DNA of 64,000 nt from Embleya scabrispora (GCF_002024165.1 NZ_MWQN01000001.1:3885365-3949364); one strand, 5' to 3'. Counted from the stretch's first letter, positions 48,081-57,400 are shown. The notes: generated from the sequence alone by a model not told the origin. Numbers and translations are program-made.

Positions 48081-49193
48081 TCAGTGCTTCAGGTTGCGGA
48101 CCGTGTCGTCGTAGCCCGCGACCTCGGTGATCGGGCGGGTGCCCGGGCCGATGTAGCGGGCGGCCGGGCGGACCAGGCGCGAGGTGCGCTTGTGCTCCAG
48201 GATGTGCGCGCTCCACCCGGCGGTGCGGGCGCAGGTGAACATCGAGGTGAACATGTGTGCCGGCACCTCGGCGAAGTCCAGCATCACCGCGGCCCAGAAC
48301 TCCACGTTGGTGGCCAGGATCCGGTCCGGACGGCGAGCCTGGAGCTCCTCCAGCGCCGCCTTCTCCAGCGCCGCGGCCACCTCGTAGCGAGGCGCCCCCA
48401 ACTCCTTGGCCGTGCGCCGCAGCACACGCGCACGGGGGTCCTCGGCGCGATACACCCGGTGGCCGAAGCCCATCAGGCGCTCGCCCCGGTCCAGGACGCC
48501 CTTGACGTACGCCGTGGCGTCGCCGGTGCGCTCGATCTCCTCGATCATGTGCAGCACGCGCGAGGGCGCGCCGCCGTGCAGCGGACCGGACATCGCGCCG
48601 ACCGCGCCGGACAGACACGCCGCGACGTCGGCACCGGTGCCGGCGATCACGCGCGCGGTGAACGTCGAGGCGTTCATGCCGTGCTCGGCCGCCGAGGTCC
48701 AGTAGGCGTCGACCGCCTTGACGTGCTGCGGGTCCGGCTCGCCACGCCAGCGGATCATGAAGCGCTCGACGATCGTCTGCGCCTTGTCGATCTCGCTCTG
48801 CGGCACCATCGGCTTCTCCAGGCCGCGGGCCGACTGGGCGACGTACGACAGCGCCATCACGGCGGCCCGGGCGAGGTCGTCCCGCGCCTGGGCGTCGTCG
48901 ATGTCGTGCAGCGGTTTCAGACCCCACACCGGGGCGAGCATGGCCAGCGCGCTCTGCACGTCCACGCGGACATCGCCGGAATGGATGGGAATCGGAAACG
49001 GCTCGGCCGGCGGCAGGCCGGGGTTGAACGCCCCGTCCACCAGCAGGCCCCACACATTGCCGAACGAGACGTGGCCGACGAGGTCCTCGATGTCCACACC
49101 TCGGTACCGGAGCGCGCCACCCTCCTTGTCGGGTTCGGCGATCTCCGTCTCGAACGCTATGACTCCTTCGAGCCCGGGTACGAACTCGGACAT
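48081..49193 (-). CDS. Citrate synthase 2
   Basis: 370-residue citrate synthase of the short bacterial type-2 branch, condensing oxaloacetate with acetyl-CoA. Catalytic regions are visible: GPLHGGAPSRVL (first His), GFGHRVYRAEDPRA (second His), and VMLDFAEVPAHMFT (Asp). The ATG at 49193 is preferred because GAGGAG lies 8 nt before it; an ATG five codons earlier overlaps that Shine-Dalgarno sequence. It diverges from pdxH, the same neighbour order I recall for S. coelicolor SCO4387-SCO4388. Confidence 0.93.
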   Translation of the reverse strand: MSEFVPGLEGVIAFETEIAEPDKEGGALRYRGVDIEDLVGHVSFGNVWGLLVDGAFNPGLPPAEPFPIPIHSGDVRVDVQSALAMLAPVWGLKPLHDIDDAQARDDLARAAVMALSYVAQSARGLEKPMVPQSEIDKAQTIVERFMIRWRGEPDPQHVKAVDAYWTSAAEHGMNASTFTARVIAGTGADVAACLSGAVGAMSGPLHGGAPSRVLHMIEEIERTGDATAYVKGVLDRGERLMGFGHRVYRAEDPRARVLRRTAKELGAPRYEVAAALEKAALEELQARRPDRILATNVEFWAAVMLDFAEVPAHMFTSMFTCARTAGWSAHILEHKRTSRLVRPAARYIGPGTRPITEVAGYDDTVRNLKH

Positions 49194-49525
49194 CAGGCGG
49201 CTCCTCATGCGATCTCGACTGACTTGTGGCCGGGTCCTTCATACCCCGCCCCGCCACACCGTGTCTTCCCCCGAACGAGGCCGGGGAGCAGGGTGCCGAT
49301 CAGGCTTCGCACCTGGGATCCACCGGTGATTCGGGGAGGTGTTCCGGTCGGTCCGGGCGAGGCCGGGATGGTGCCTCGCCTGAAGGTATGGGCCGATCGA
49401 AGTCCGTTGTTCAGGATATCTCTCGATATCGAGACGACCTACTTCGGAGCACGCCTGGACGAGTGAGGTGGGGCACAAACCCGCCCGGGACGGGATTGCC
49501 GGACGTCACCCGGTCGGGGGTGGTC

Positions 49526-50227
49526 GTGCCGCCGGTCGGCCCCGAGTGGTACTCGTTGTCCGTGGAGTTCACCGAGCTTGCCGCGATGCGCCGGCAGTAC
49601 CGAGGCGAGGGCATCGACGTCGGCGCCCTGCCCGCGACCCCCTTCCCGCTGTTCACCACCTGGCTGACCGAGGTGGCCGGGGCCGAGCTGCCCGAGCCGA
49701 ACGCGATGGTGGTGGCGACCGCGACGCCGGACGGGCGGCCGAGCACCCGCACGGTCCTGCTCAAGGAGTTCGACGAGCGGGGCTTCGTCTTCTATACGAA
49801 CTACGGCTCGCGCAAGGGCGTCGAACTCGGCGCCAACCCGGCGGTGAGTCTGCTCTTCCCGTGGCACGCGCTGGCCCGTCAGGTGATCGTCACCGGCTCC
49901 GCCGAACGGGTGTCCCGGGAGGCGACCGCCGAGTACTTCCGCTCCCGACCGCGCGGTTCGCGGATCGGCGCCTGGGCGAGCGAGCAGTCGCGGCCGGTCG
50001 CCGGGCGCGAGCAGTTGGAGAAGCGGTACGCGGAGGCCGAGGCCGGGTTCGCCGACATCGAGGACATCCCGGTGCCGGAGTTCTGGGGCGGCTTTCGGGT
50101 GGTGCCCGAGACGGTGGAGTTCTGGCAGGGGCGGGAGAACCGGATGCACGACCGGCTGCGCTACTTCCGCGAGGGCGGCGACGGTGGCGGCGGCGCGTCG
50201 TGGCGGGTCGAGCGACTGAGCCCGTGA
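49526..50227 (+). CDS. pdxH: Pyridoxamine 5'-phosphate oxidase
   Basis: About 233-residue FMN-dependent PdxH, which makes pyridoxal phosphate. Motifs are [11 protein letters not shown] near the N-terminus, the FMN site [39 protein letters not shown], the active-site [16 protein letters not shown], and the C-terminal [17 protein letters not shown]. The start is uncertain: GTG at 49526 has GGGGG 5 nt before it, while GTG at 49562 sits closer to the conserved MRRQY. It supplies the cofactor for several PLP enzymes in the window (SerC, dehydratase). Confidence 0.93.
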   Translation: MPPVGPEWYSLSVEFTELAAMRRQYRGEGIDVGALPATPFPLFTTWLTEVAGAELPEPNAMVVATATPDGRPSTRTVLLKEFDERGFVFYTNYGSRKGVELGANPAVSLLFPWHALARQVIVTGSAERVSREATAEYFRSRPRGSRIGAWASEQSRPVAGREQLEKRYAEAEAGFADIEDIPVPEFWGGFRVVPETVEFWQGRENRMHDRLRYFREGGDGGGGASWRVERLSP

Positions 50228-50865
50228 GGCGGGCTCGGTGGAACACAGGGCGCGGTGAGCAAGGTCCGCTCGGCAAGGCCCGGTAAGCGGGTCCCGTGAA
50301 CGGGGCCGGAAACGACAGCGACCCGCAGGTCGCTTCTCCGTCCACCTCGGTGAGGTGGGTCGAAGGCCGGGGGACGATCCCGGCGACCTGCGGGTCGGGT
50401 GTCTGCCTGGTGTTGCCGGCCGCCTGCCTGCGTCCGTCGCGGTGCACTCACGACGGGGCCTGCCGAGCCGGTAAACCGGAGTGGCGGCTAGCGGGCAGCC
50501 ACCTCACGCGTCCGAATGCTATGCAACTTCAGACCACCTCCTCTCCCGTGTGCCAGTGAGATTAGATCGGCGTCGGGGCGCGTGCAACGGATTTACGAGG
50601 TGCCGGATCCCACACCGGATCCAGGAATAGATGCAGGGCACACCGGACTTGGCTGTGGGGATGCCCTGTGCCCCGAACACGGTGAAGAAGCCCTCCGGGC
50701 GCATCGCCGGATCCGTGCTCGTGGACGTGGGTCCGCTGCGCGGGTTCCCCGATTTCCGCCGCCTGTGGTTCGGCCGGATTCGGCCTGCTCGGCGGGCGAT
50801 CGCGGACAGCGACTTCCGATGCTGCGACGGGCGCGACCCGAAGCCGTAGCGTGCGGTGCGAACCG
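50228..50865. other. Convergent intergenic region with a structured element and a possible MFS remnant
   Basis: 638 bp between pdxH and the hot-dog protein gene, both ending here. It contains the inverted-repeat element at 50319-50397. At 50709-50780 a short frame reads LVDVGPLRGFPDFRRLWFGR, which looks like the start of an MFS transporter but runs into unrelated sequence and a stop at 50849. I see no complete gene. Confidence 0.5.
50319..50397. ncRNA. Highly structured inverted-repeat element, possible small RNA or terminator
   Basis: An outer perfect 15-bp stem, CGACCCGCAGGTCGC (50319-50333) with GCGACCTGCGGGTCG (50383-50397), encloses two further hairpins: CCACCTC-GGT-GAGGTGG (50342-50358) and CCGGG-n7-CCCGG (50367-50383). 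Together they make a three-way junction, more elaborate than the simple stems at other convergent gene ends here. It lies 92 bp after pdxH. It may be a terminator for both neighbours, or a structured RNA; no transcript evidence is available. Confidence 0.45.
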
Positions 50866-51675
50866 TCAGACGCGCGGCGCGATCCATACCTGTTCGGCGT
50901 GGGCGGCCGGGCGGCCCTCGGCGTCGTAGAGCGTGGTGGCGGTGTGGACCTTGCGCCCGTCCCGGCCCAGGAGCCGGCCGAGCACCACGCACGGCTCGTC
51001 CGGATAGGGCAGCGCGTACACGTGCGCGGTCATCCGGCCGAGCAGGAGCGCGGTGTCGCGGTCGATCCCGGTCCAGCCGCCGGGGCAGTCCAGCGCGGCC
51101 CACACGAACTCCGGCGCCACCTGGCCCGTGTCCGGCGCGACCAGCGAGGCGTGCGGGGTCCAGACGCACGCGTTGGTGTCCGGGCGGTCGGCGAGCATCC
51201 CGGGGAACAGCCGCAGACCGTCGCCCTCGGCCCGACCCGGGCCGCACACGAAGCAGTCGGTGTACGGGTTCCACGCCGCGAAGCCCGGGAAGGACCGGCT
51301 CGCCTCGGCCGCCTCGGCGGGGGTGACCGGGTCGATCGGGGCGGGCAGCGGCAGCGCGGGGTCGACCGGGATCGCCTCCGCGATCGCCCCCGCGTCCTCC
51401 GTCAGGGTCAGCGTCCCGCTCGCCGCGTCGTGCGCGAGGGCCAGCGCACGGTCCAGCGGCACCGCGCGGCGCAGCGTCACGGCCACCCCCGAGGCGAGGC
51501 CGCCGACCGCGCGTGCGGCCAGCAGACCGGCCAGGTAGCCGCCGTTGCCCATGCCCGGCGGCCCGTTGAAGCGGCCGGGGACGACCAGCGGGGCTGGGCG
51601 GGGGTCGGCCCCCTCGGGGGAGGGGGTCTGCTCGGGGGAGTGGGACCGTGCGTTGGGATGCACTGCCGGGTTCAC
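50866..51675 (-). CDS. Hot-dog fold thioesterase-like protein
   Basis: 269 residues, with two hot-dog-like halves. The first half contains RFNGPPGMGNGGYLAGLLA (about 31-49), and the centre has CFVCGPGRAEGDGLRLFPG (about 141-159), a signature of an actinobacterial thioesterase-like family. The second half (VWAALDCPGGWTG) follows. The GTG start overlaps the stop of the SIS gene (GTGA, 51672-51675), so the two are translationally coupled. The Cys-x2-Cys motif is unusual for thioesterases. Substrate unknown. Confidence 0.72.
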   Translation of the reverse strand: MNPAVHPNARSHSPEQTPSPEGADPRPAPLVVPGRFNGPPGMGNGGYLAGLLAARAVGGLASGVAVTLRRAVPLDRALALAHDAASGTLTLTEDAGAIAEAIPVDPALPLPAPIDPVTPAEAAEASRSFPGFAAWNPYTDCFVCGPGRAEGDGLRLFPGMLADRPDTNACVWTPHASLVAPDTGQVAPEFVWAALDCPGGWTGIDRDTALLLGRMTAHVYALPYPDEPCVVLGRLLGRDGRKVHTATTLYDAEGRPAAHAEQVWIAPRV

Positions 51676-52418
51676 CTCAGATAGAAGATCCGGTCCGCGT
51701 GTTCGGCCAGCAACCGCTCGTTCCACGCGTTGCCGCCGTCGATGTTCGCGGACATGAACACCGGGGGTTCGATCCCCCGGGAGACCAGGTGGCCGATCAC
51801 GCCGACCATGAGTGTCTGCATCACCGCCGAGCACACCACACCCGAGGTCGGGCCGATCCGCTGGGGCACGCCCTCCACGTCGAGCGCGGCGTCGCCGACC
51901 GCGATGGCGGTGTCCAGGACGATGTCGCAGTTGTCCAGGACCCGGGTGCCCGACGGGTGCCGCGCCGGTTCGGCCTCGCTGGCCTCGACCGAGGTCAGGC
52001 CGATCACCAGCGCGCCGCGCTCGCGCGCTTGGCGGGCCAGCTCCACCGGCAGCCCGTTGCGTCCGGACAGCGAGATCACCACGAGCGCGTCGCCCTCGCG
52101 CACCCCCGCGCCGTCCAGCACGGGACCGGCCAGCTCGGCCAGCTTCTCCACCGCGCTGCTGACGGTGATCGGACGCACGGTCAGCTCGTTGCCGGGGGCG
52201 ATCAGCGGGTTGGCCAGGATCAGGCCGCCCGCGCGGTAGACCACGTCCTGCGCGGCGAGCGCGGAGTGCCCGCCGCCGAACACGAACAGCCGGCCGCCCT
52301 CCGCGAGTGCGCCGGCTACCCGGTCGGCGGCCCGGTCGATCGTGGGCAGTTCGACGTCCCGCAGCCGTTCCAGCAGCCCGATCGCCGCGTCGAGGTAGCG
52401 TGCGCCCAGCTCGACCAT
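51672..52418 (-). CDS. SIS domain sugar-phosphate-binding protein
   Basis: 248-residue single SIS domain protein of the UPF0309 type. Sugar-isomerase motifs are GRLFVFGGGHSALAAQDV (about 42-59) and DALVVISLSGRNGLPVEL (about 109-126), with the Ser residues binding the phosphate. It likely binds or isomerises a phosphosugar such as an N-acetylmuramic- or glucosamine-phosphate derivative; the exact one is unknown. The gene overlaps the hot-dog gene by 4 nt. I recall a SIS gene next to dmdR1 in S. coelicolor too (SCO4393/SCO4394). Confidence 0.87.
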   Translation of the reverse strand: MVELGARYLDAAIGLLERLRDVELPTIDRAADRVAGALAEGGRLFVFGGGHSALAAQDVVYRAGGLILANPLIAPGNELTVRPITVSSAVEKLAELAGPVLDGAGVREGDALVVISLSGRNGLPVELARQARERGALVIGLTSVEASEAEPARHPSGTRVLDNCDIVLDTAIAVGDAALDVEGVPQRIGPTSGVVCSAVMQTLMVGVIGHLVSRGIEPPVFMSANIDGGNAWNERLLAEHADRIFYLR

Positions 52419-52498
52419 CCCCGGTCCTCCCGTTCGTCAGGAACTTCGTCCTCGGAGCTTCGTATACGGATCCGCCGTACGAACGCGGATCCGGCACC

Positions 52499-53908
52499 CT
52501 ACCGCCGGATCGCCTGGTAGCGGTCGAGAGCGACGCGCCTTTCCTCGGCGTGCTCGACGATCGGATCGGGATAGCCGTCGACGCCGATCCGCCACGGCTC
52601 GTGCACCGCGCGGCCCGCGATGTGCCGCAACTCGGGCACGTAGCGGCGCACGTAGTCGCCCTCGGGATCGAACCGGCGGCCCTGCTGGATCGGGTTGAAG
52701 ACGCGAAACCACGGCGACGCGTCGGTGCCGCAGCCCGCGGTCCACTGCCAGCCGTGGCTGTTGGACGCCGGATCACCGTCGACCAGGTGCCGCATGAAGT
52801 GCGCCGCGCCGCGCGTCCACTCCTGGTGCAGGTCCTTGACCAGGAACGACGCCACGACCATGCGCACCCGGTTGTGCATCCAGCCCTCGGCGAGCAGTTG
52901 CCGCATGCCCGCGTCCACGAAGGGGAATCCGGTTTTGCCCGCGCGCCACGCGTCGAAGAGCGCGTCGGCGTCCGGGCCGGTGTCGTAGGCCATGCCGGCC
53001 ATGTCCCGGTTCAGGTATTCGTGCACGGTCTCGGGGTGGTGCCAGAGCACGTCGCCGTAGAACTCGCGCCAGGCCAACTCGGACCGGAACGTGGTGTCGG
53101 GGCAGTCGGCGAGCAGCGTGCGCGGGTGGATCTCGCCGAACTTCAGGTGCACCGACAACCGCGAGGTGCCGGGCAGGTCGGGCCGGTCCCGCAGCTCCCG
53201 GTAGCGGTCCAGGCCGTGCGCGCGAAATCCCCGCCAGGCGGCCAGCGCCGCCCGCTCGCCCGCCTCGGGCAGGTCCACCCCGGCCGGTTCGGGGGCGGTC
53301 GGCGGGTCGTCCGATGCGGCGTGCGCCCAGGCGAGGTCGGTCGGTCGCGGCAGCGGCTCGCGCCATCCGTGCTCGGCCCACGCGCGCTGGAAGGGGGTGA
53401 ACACCCGATACGGCGTCCCGTCGGCCTTGCGCACCCGGCCCGGGGCGACCGCGTACGGCGATCCGGTGGCGCGGAACGGCACGTCCAGGGCCTCGGCCAC
53501 GGCCGCGTCCCGGATCCGGCCGTAGGGACCGAAGTCCGCCGTGACGTGCACCTCGGCGGCGCCGCTCTCGCGCACCAGCGCGGGCAGCACCCGGGTCGGC
53601 TCGCCCGCGCGCACCACCAGCCGCCCGCCCGCCTCGCGCAGATCGGCGTCGAGGGCGTGCAACGAGCGGGCCAGGTGCGCCCGGCGCGCCGGCCCCGCGG
53701 CGTCCCACACCGCCGGGTCGAGCACGAACAACGGCAACACGCGGGCGGGCGCCCCGTCCCCGGTACCGGGAAAGCCGGTGCCGGCGGCGGCGTGCAGCGC
53801 GGGATGATCGGACAGCCGCAGATCGCGACGCAACCAGAGAACATGGATGCGGCGAACTCGATCGGTGGATTCCGCGGGGCCCGAGGTCTTCCGGGATGGC
53901 AATGGCAT
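52499..53908 (-). CDS. phr: Deoxyribodipyrimidine photolyase (class I)
   Basis: 469-residue photolyase/cryptochrome. The N-terminal antenna domain begins VLWLRRDLRLSDHPAL. The FAD domain shows LSVHLKFGEIHPRTL (about 252-266), SELAWREFYGDVLWHHP, the Asp/Trp core GKTGFPFVDAGMRQLLAEGW, and WMHNRVRMVVASFLVKDL. These are features of class I CPD photolyases, which repair cyclobutane pyrimidine dimers with light. The ATG at 53908 is used; GTG at 53857 would sit nearer to the conserved start, and neither has an obvious ribosome-binding site. Divergent from dmdR1. Confidence 0.9.
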   Translation of the reverse strand: MPLPSRKTSGPAESTDRVRRIHVLWLRRDLRLSDHPALHAAAGTGFPGTGDGAPARVLPLFVLDPAVWDAAGPARRAHLARSLHALDADLREAGGRLVVRAGEPTRVLPALVRESGAAEVHVTADFGPYGRIRDAAVAEALDVPFRATGSPYAVAPGRVRKADGTPYRVFTPFQRAWAEHGWREPLPRPTDLAWAHAASDDPPTAPEPAGVDLPEAGERAALAAWRGFRAHGLDRYRELRDRPDLPGTSRLSVHLKFGEIHPRTLLADCPDTTFRSELAWREFYGDVLWHHPETVHEYLNRDMAGMAYDTGPDADALFDAWRAGKTGFPFVDAGMRQLLAEGWMHNRVRMVVASFLVKDLHQEWTRGAAHFMRHLVDGDPASNSHGWQWTAGCGTDASPWFRVFNPIQQGRRFDPEGDYVRRYVPELRHIAGRAVHEPWRIGVDGYPDPIVEHAEERRVALDRYQAIRR

Positions 53909-54106
53909 ATCGGAACGTTATGACCGTACGCACCCGACAACGTGTACCCACCGGGGCTGGGCACACGTACGGATGACGCGGCACAGCGCACGGGACGGCG
54001 TGCGCCGGGACAGGCCGCGGGGGACCCGATCGGCCGGACGTCCGCATCGGCGGTCCAGGTGCGTCAGAATTGCACGGCAGGACCACCAAGAACGGAGCCG
54101 CTGGTC

Positions 54107-54796
54107 GTGAGTGGACTCATCGACACCACGGAGATGTACCTCCGGACGATTTTCGAGCTGGAGGAGGAGGGTGTGGTCCCGCTGCGGGCGAGGATCGCGG
54201 AGCGGCTCGAGCAGAGCGGGCCGACCGTGAGCCAGACCGTGGCACGCATGGAGCGGGACGGGTTGTTGACGGTCGAGGGCGACCGTCATCTGGAACTGAC
54301 GGCCGAGGGGCGGGGAATCGCGACGCGGGTCATGCGCAAGCACCGACTCGCCGAGTGCCTGCTCGTGGACGTCATCGGATTGCCCTGGGAACAGGTGCAC
54401 GCCGAGGCGTGCCGTTGGGAGCACGTGATCAGCGAGCAGGTGGAGCGCCGCCTGCTCGAACTGCTGCGCTATCCGAAGGAATCGCCCTACGGCAATCCCA
54501 TCCCGGGCCTGGAGGAACTGGACCGGGAACTGCACGCCGACTCCTTCAAGGAAGGCGGCCTCGTCACGCTCCTCGAGTCGGCGGGGCCGGAAGGCAAGAA
54601 CGTCGTGGTGCGACGGCTCGGCGAGCCGCTGCAGACCGACGCGCAGTTGATGTACACGCTGCGCCGGGCCGGGATTCGTCCCGGTGCGGTGGTGAGCGTG
54701 CACGAGTCGGCGGGCGGCGTGATGGCGGGCAGCGGTGGCGAGGCCGCCGAGCTGCCCCCCGAGGTCGCCTCGCACGTGTTCGTGGCGGCGCGCTAG
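54107..54796 (+). CDS. dmdR1: Iron-dependent repressor DmdR1 (DtxR/IdeR family)
   Basis: 229-residue iron-dependent regulator. Numbered from GTG at 54107, all known metal ligands fall on the residues of DtxR/IdeR: primary site M10, C102, E105, H106, and ancillary site H79, E83, H98. The DNA-binding winged helix is residues about 25-60 (ARIAERLEQSGPTVSQTVARMERDGL), and an SH3-like domain ends the protein. It should bind iron boxes such as those at 2003-2021 and 46991-47009. GGAG lies about 9 nt before the start. No iron box is visible upstream of dmdR1 itself, and a terminator follows it. Confidence 0.96.
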   Translation: MSGLIDTTEMYLRTIFELEEEGVVPLRARIAERLEQSGPTVSQTVARMERDGLLTVEGDRHLELTAEGRGIATRVMRKHRLAECLLVDVIGLPWEQVHAEACRWEHVISEQVERRLLELLRYPKESPYGNPIPGLEELDRELHADSFKEGGLVTLLESAGPEGKNVVVRRLGEPLQTDAQLMYTLRRAGIRPGAVVSVHESAGGVMAGSGGEAAELPPEVASHVFVAAR

Positions 54797-54853
54797 TCGC
54801 GGCTCGCCGGCCGCGGCGCGCGTCGCTCGCGGCCGGCCGGCCGTGGTTCGCGC

Positions 54854-54895
54854 AAGGGCCCTCGCCACCGAGTCACCTCGGCGGCGAGGGCCCTT
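54854..54895. terminator. Bidirectional terminator hairpin
   Basis: AAGGGCCCTCGCC (54854-54866) and GGCGAGGGCCCTT (54883-54895), perfect 13-bp stem between dmdR1 and the convergent primase-polymerase-like gene. Confidence 0.9.
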
Positions 54896-54921
54896 CGCCG
54901 TGCGTCGCGAGCGTGCGCCGG

Positions 54922-55578
54922 CTAGCGCGCATCGGCCATGGCCCGGCCGCAGGCGTACGCGATCGGGCTGACCAGTTCGCGGGCCTCGGGGAGCCAGCGG
55001 TTGAGCTCGGTGGGCTCGCGCGCCCACGCGGCGCTGCCGGAGGTGCCCATGCGCGACGGCGGGGCCACCACCCAGTCGCCCTCGCCCTTGGGGATCAGGT
55101 CGATCGCACCGATGCCCCAGCCGATCCGGCGCAACATCTCGCCCATCTTGTCCCGCGCGCCCGGCAGTACGAGGAACTGCAGCCGCCGGGTGGGAGTGGC
55201 GATCACCGGGCCGAGCGGCAGGCCCATCCGCTCCAGCCGGGCCAGCGCCAGACAGCCGGCCTGCTCCGGGACGTCGATCACGTCGAACCCGCGCCCGGTG
55301 GGCAGCAGGATCGCCGCGTCGGGGTGCTCGCCCCACCAGCGCCGCACCAGCGCGGGCGAACTGGCCGCCTGTACCGCCCAGTCGCGCAGGATCGGATGCG
55401 CGCCGGGGGTGGCGCACCCGGGATGGCCGCAGTCGCACCGACGCCCCGCGCTGTGCTCGACCACCGAGGCGCCGGGGACCACGTCCCAGTGCCGGTCCTG
55501 GGCGTAGCGGACTGCGGTCTCTACAAGCGTGTCGCGGGCGATCTGCCGGGCCCCCAGGGTGTCTTCCACGTGCTGCAC
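54922..55578 (-). CDS. Bifunctional primase-polymerase-like domain protein
   Basis: 218-residue protein corresponding to the N-terminal catalytic part of prim-pol (archaeo-eukaryotic primase) enzymes found on plasmids and in streptomycete chromosomes. Features are CDCGHPGCATPGAHPILRDW (about 48-67, with a Cys/His set), WGEHPDAAILLPTGRGFDVIDV (about 81-102) with the DV(I/V)D-type acidic residue, and a late IPKGEGDWVVAPPS. There is no helicase domain after it. GTG at 55578 or 55569 may be the start. It could be a genuine chromosomal gene of unknown role or a relic of an integrated element. Catalysis is not assured. Confidence 0.7.
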   Translation of the reverse strand: MQHVEDTLGARQIARDTLVETAVRYAQDRHWDVVPGASVVEHSAGRRCDCGHPGCATPGAHPILRDWAVQAASSPALVRRWWGEHPDAAILLPTGRGFDVIDVPEQAGCLALARLERMGLPLGPVIATPTRRLQFLVLPGARDKMGEMLRRIGWGIGAIDLIPKGEGDWVVAPPSRMGTSGSAAWAREPTELNRWLPEARELVSPIAYACGRAMADAR

Positions 55579-56023
55579 AACTGTGGGACCACAGGATGGT
55601 TACGGCCGGGTGAGGGCGCACTCGCGGCCACCCGTACGGCGCACCGGCACCGGCACCGGGTCGCACGTCGCGCGGGCGCGCGCCGGCCGACGGAAACCGG
55701 GTGATCAGGGGCGATGGGATCATCGCCGGCCATCCGGCGCAAGGGGGGCGCATGGGTGCAGATCGGGGGGCGCAGTGAAGGGTGCCCTATCCGCTGCTCT
55801 ATACGGGTCACTACGCTCCGTACGCGGATGAACCATCGTCCGACTGCCGGGCGGCAACGGCGATTCCCCGTACCACGGGGACCCGGCGGACGGGCGACGT
55901 CCGCTCGACACGCACAACGGACTCATCAGGCATCGGGCGCGCACACGACGGGACCGGGCAAGCCCCCGTCGCGCCGATCCCGCATGTCGCGAACCCGCAC
56001 CAACGGTCGGGGAGGGAACACCG
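55579..56023. other. Divergent promoter region, no gene
   Basis: 445 bp between divergent genes. I see no protein-coding frame with a ribosome-binding site. It should contain both promoters; the SD GGGGAGGGAAC for the downstream gene is at 56010-56020. Confidence 0.45.
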
Positions 56024-57400
56024 ATGGCCGCGCGAACGCAGGCGACGAGGCAGCCCAACGAGAGGTTGACGGCACTGATCCAGGAGGCCGGCTGCTCGAA
56101 TGCGGGGCTGGCCCGACGGGTCAACATGTGCGGGGCCGAACACGGCATGGACCTGCGCTACGACAAGACCTCGGTGGCGCGCTGGCTGCGCGGTCAGCAG
56201 CCGCGCGGCGCGGTGCCGAACCTGATCGCCGAGGCGATCGGGCGCAAGCTCGGCCGGCCGGTGACCGTCGAGGAGATCGGCATGGCCGACGGTCGCAGCC
56301 TGGCGACCAACGTCGGCCTGCAGTTCGCCGCGACGCCCGCGGGCACCGTCGAGGTGGTCACCGAACTGTGGCGCAGCGACGTCAACCGGCGCGACTTCCT
56401 GCTCAACTCCTCGGTTGCGGTGGCGGCCCTGGTCGCGCCCAGCCGGGACTGGCTGATCACCGAGCCGGATCCGCAGGTGGCCCGGATCGGCGGGCCGCGC
56501 GTGGGCGTCTCGGACATCGAGGCGGTGTGCGCGACCACCGACATGTTGTCCGCGCTCGACCACCGCTTCGGCGCCGGGCACATCCGCCCGGTCGTGGTGC
56601 ACTACCTCGGCAGTGTGGTGACGCAGCTGCTCAACGGGACCTATTCCGACGAGACGGGACGCGCCCTCTTCGCGGCCGTGGCCCGGCTCACCGAGCTGGC
56701 CGGCTACATGGCCGTGGACACCGGCCAGCCGGGACTCGCCCAGCGCTACTACATCCAGGCGCTGCGGCTGACCCAGGCCGCGGGGGACCGGGCCTACGGG
56801 GGCTATGTGCTGGCCGCCGGGATGAGCCATCTCGCGGGCAGCCTGGGCAATCCGCGCGAGATCACCCAGCTCGCCCGCGCCGCGCAGGAGGGCGCCAAGC
56901 ACGAGGCCACGCCCACCACCCAGGCGATGTTCCACGCCGCCGAGGCACGCGGGCACGCGCTGCTCGGCGACGCGCGCGCGTGCGAGGGCTCGTTGGCCCG
57001 GGCCCAGTCCGCGATGGACCTGGCGGCGCCGGACGAGGACCCGGCGTGGATAAGCCACTTCTCGCAGGCGTACCTGTCGGACGAGTTCGCGCACTGCTAC
57101 CGCGACCTGGACCGGCCCCGGCAGGCGGAGGCCGCGGCCCGGGAGGCGCTGGACGGGCACGCCGACACGCGGGTGCGCCGGCGGGCGGTCGACACGCTCC
57201 TGCTGGCCACCGCGCACCTGCAGCAGAACCGGCTGGACGAGGCGTGCGCGGTCGGCGCGGAGGCGCTGGACCTGGTGGGCCGGCTGCACTCGGCGCGCGG
57301 GCTCGAATACCTCAAGGACTTCCAGCGCCGGCTGGAGCCGCATCGGGACGAACTCGTGGTCCGGGAATTCGCCGAGGCGGTGCACGCGGTCCCGGTCTGA
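56024..57400 (+). CDS. NsdA-like TPR regulator
   Basis: 458 residues. The N-terminus (LTALIQEAGCSNAGLARRVNMCG...TSVARWLRGQQPRG, about 15-63) is an XRE-like DNA-binding region. The motif WRSDVNRRDFLLNSSVAVAAL (about 117-137) is typical of the NsdA family of streptomycete regulators, and TPR-like repeats follow to the end. NsdA in S. coelicolor is a negative regulator of sporulation and antibiotic production; this is a relative, not certainly the orthologue. GGGAGGG lies 5-12 nt before the ATG. It is different in type from the XRE-TPR regulators of modules 1 and 2. Confidence 0.83.
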   Translation: MAARTQATRQPNERLTALIQEAGCSNAGLARRVNMCGAEHGMDLRYDKTSVARWLRGQQPRGAVPNLIAEAIGRKLGRPVTVEEIGMADGRSLATNVGLQFAATPAGTVEVVTELWRSDVNRRDFLLNSSVAVAALVAPSRDWLITEPDPQVARIGGPRVGVSDIEAVCATTDMLSALDHRFGAGHIRPVVVHYLGSVVTQLLNGTYSDETGRALFAAVARLTELAGYMAVDTGQPGLAQRYYIQALRLTQAAGDRAYGGYVLAAGMSHLAGSLGNPREITQLARAAQEGAKHEATPTTQAMFHAAEARGHALLGDARACEGSLARAQSAMDLAAPDEDPAWISHFSQAYLSDEFAHCYRDLDRPRQAEAAAREALDGHADTRVRRRAVDTLLLATAHLQQNRLDEACAVGAEALDLVGRLHSARGLEYLKDFQRRLEPHRDELVVREFAEAVHAVPV

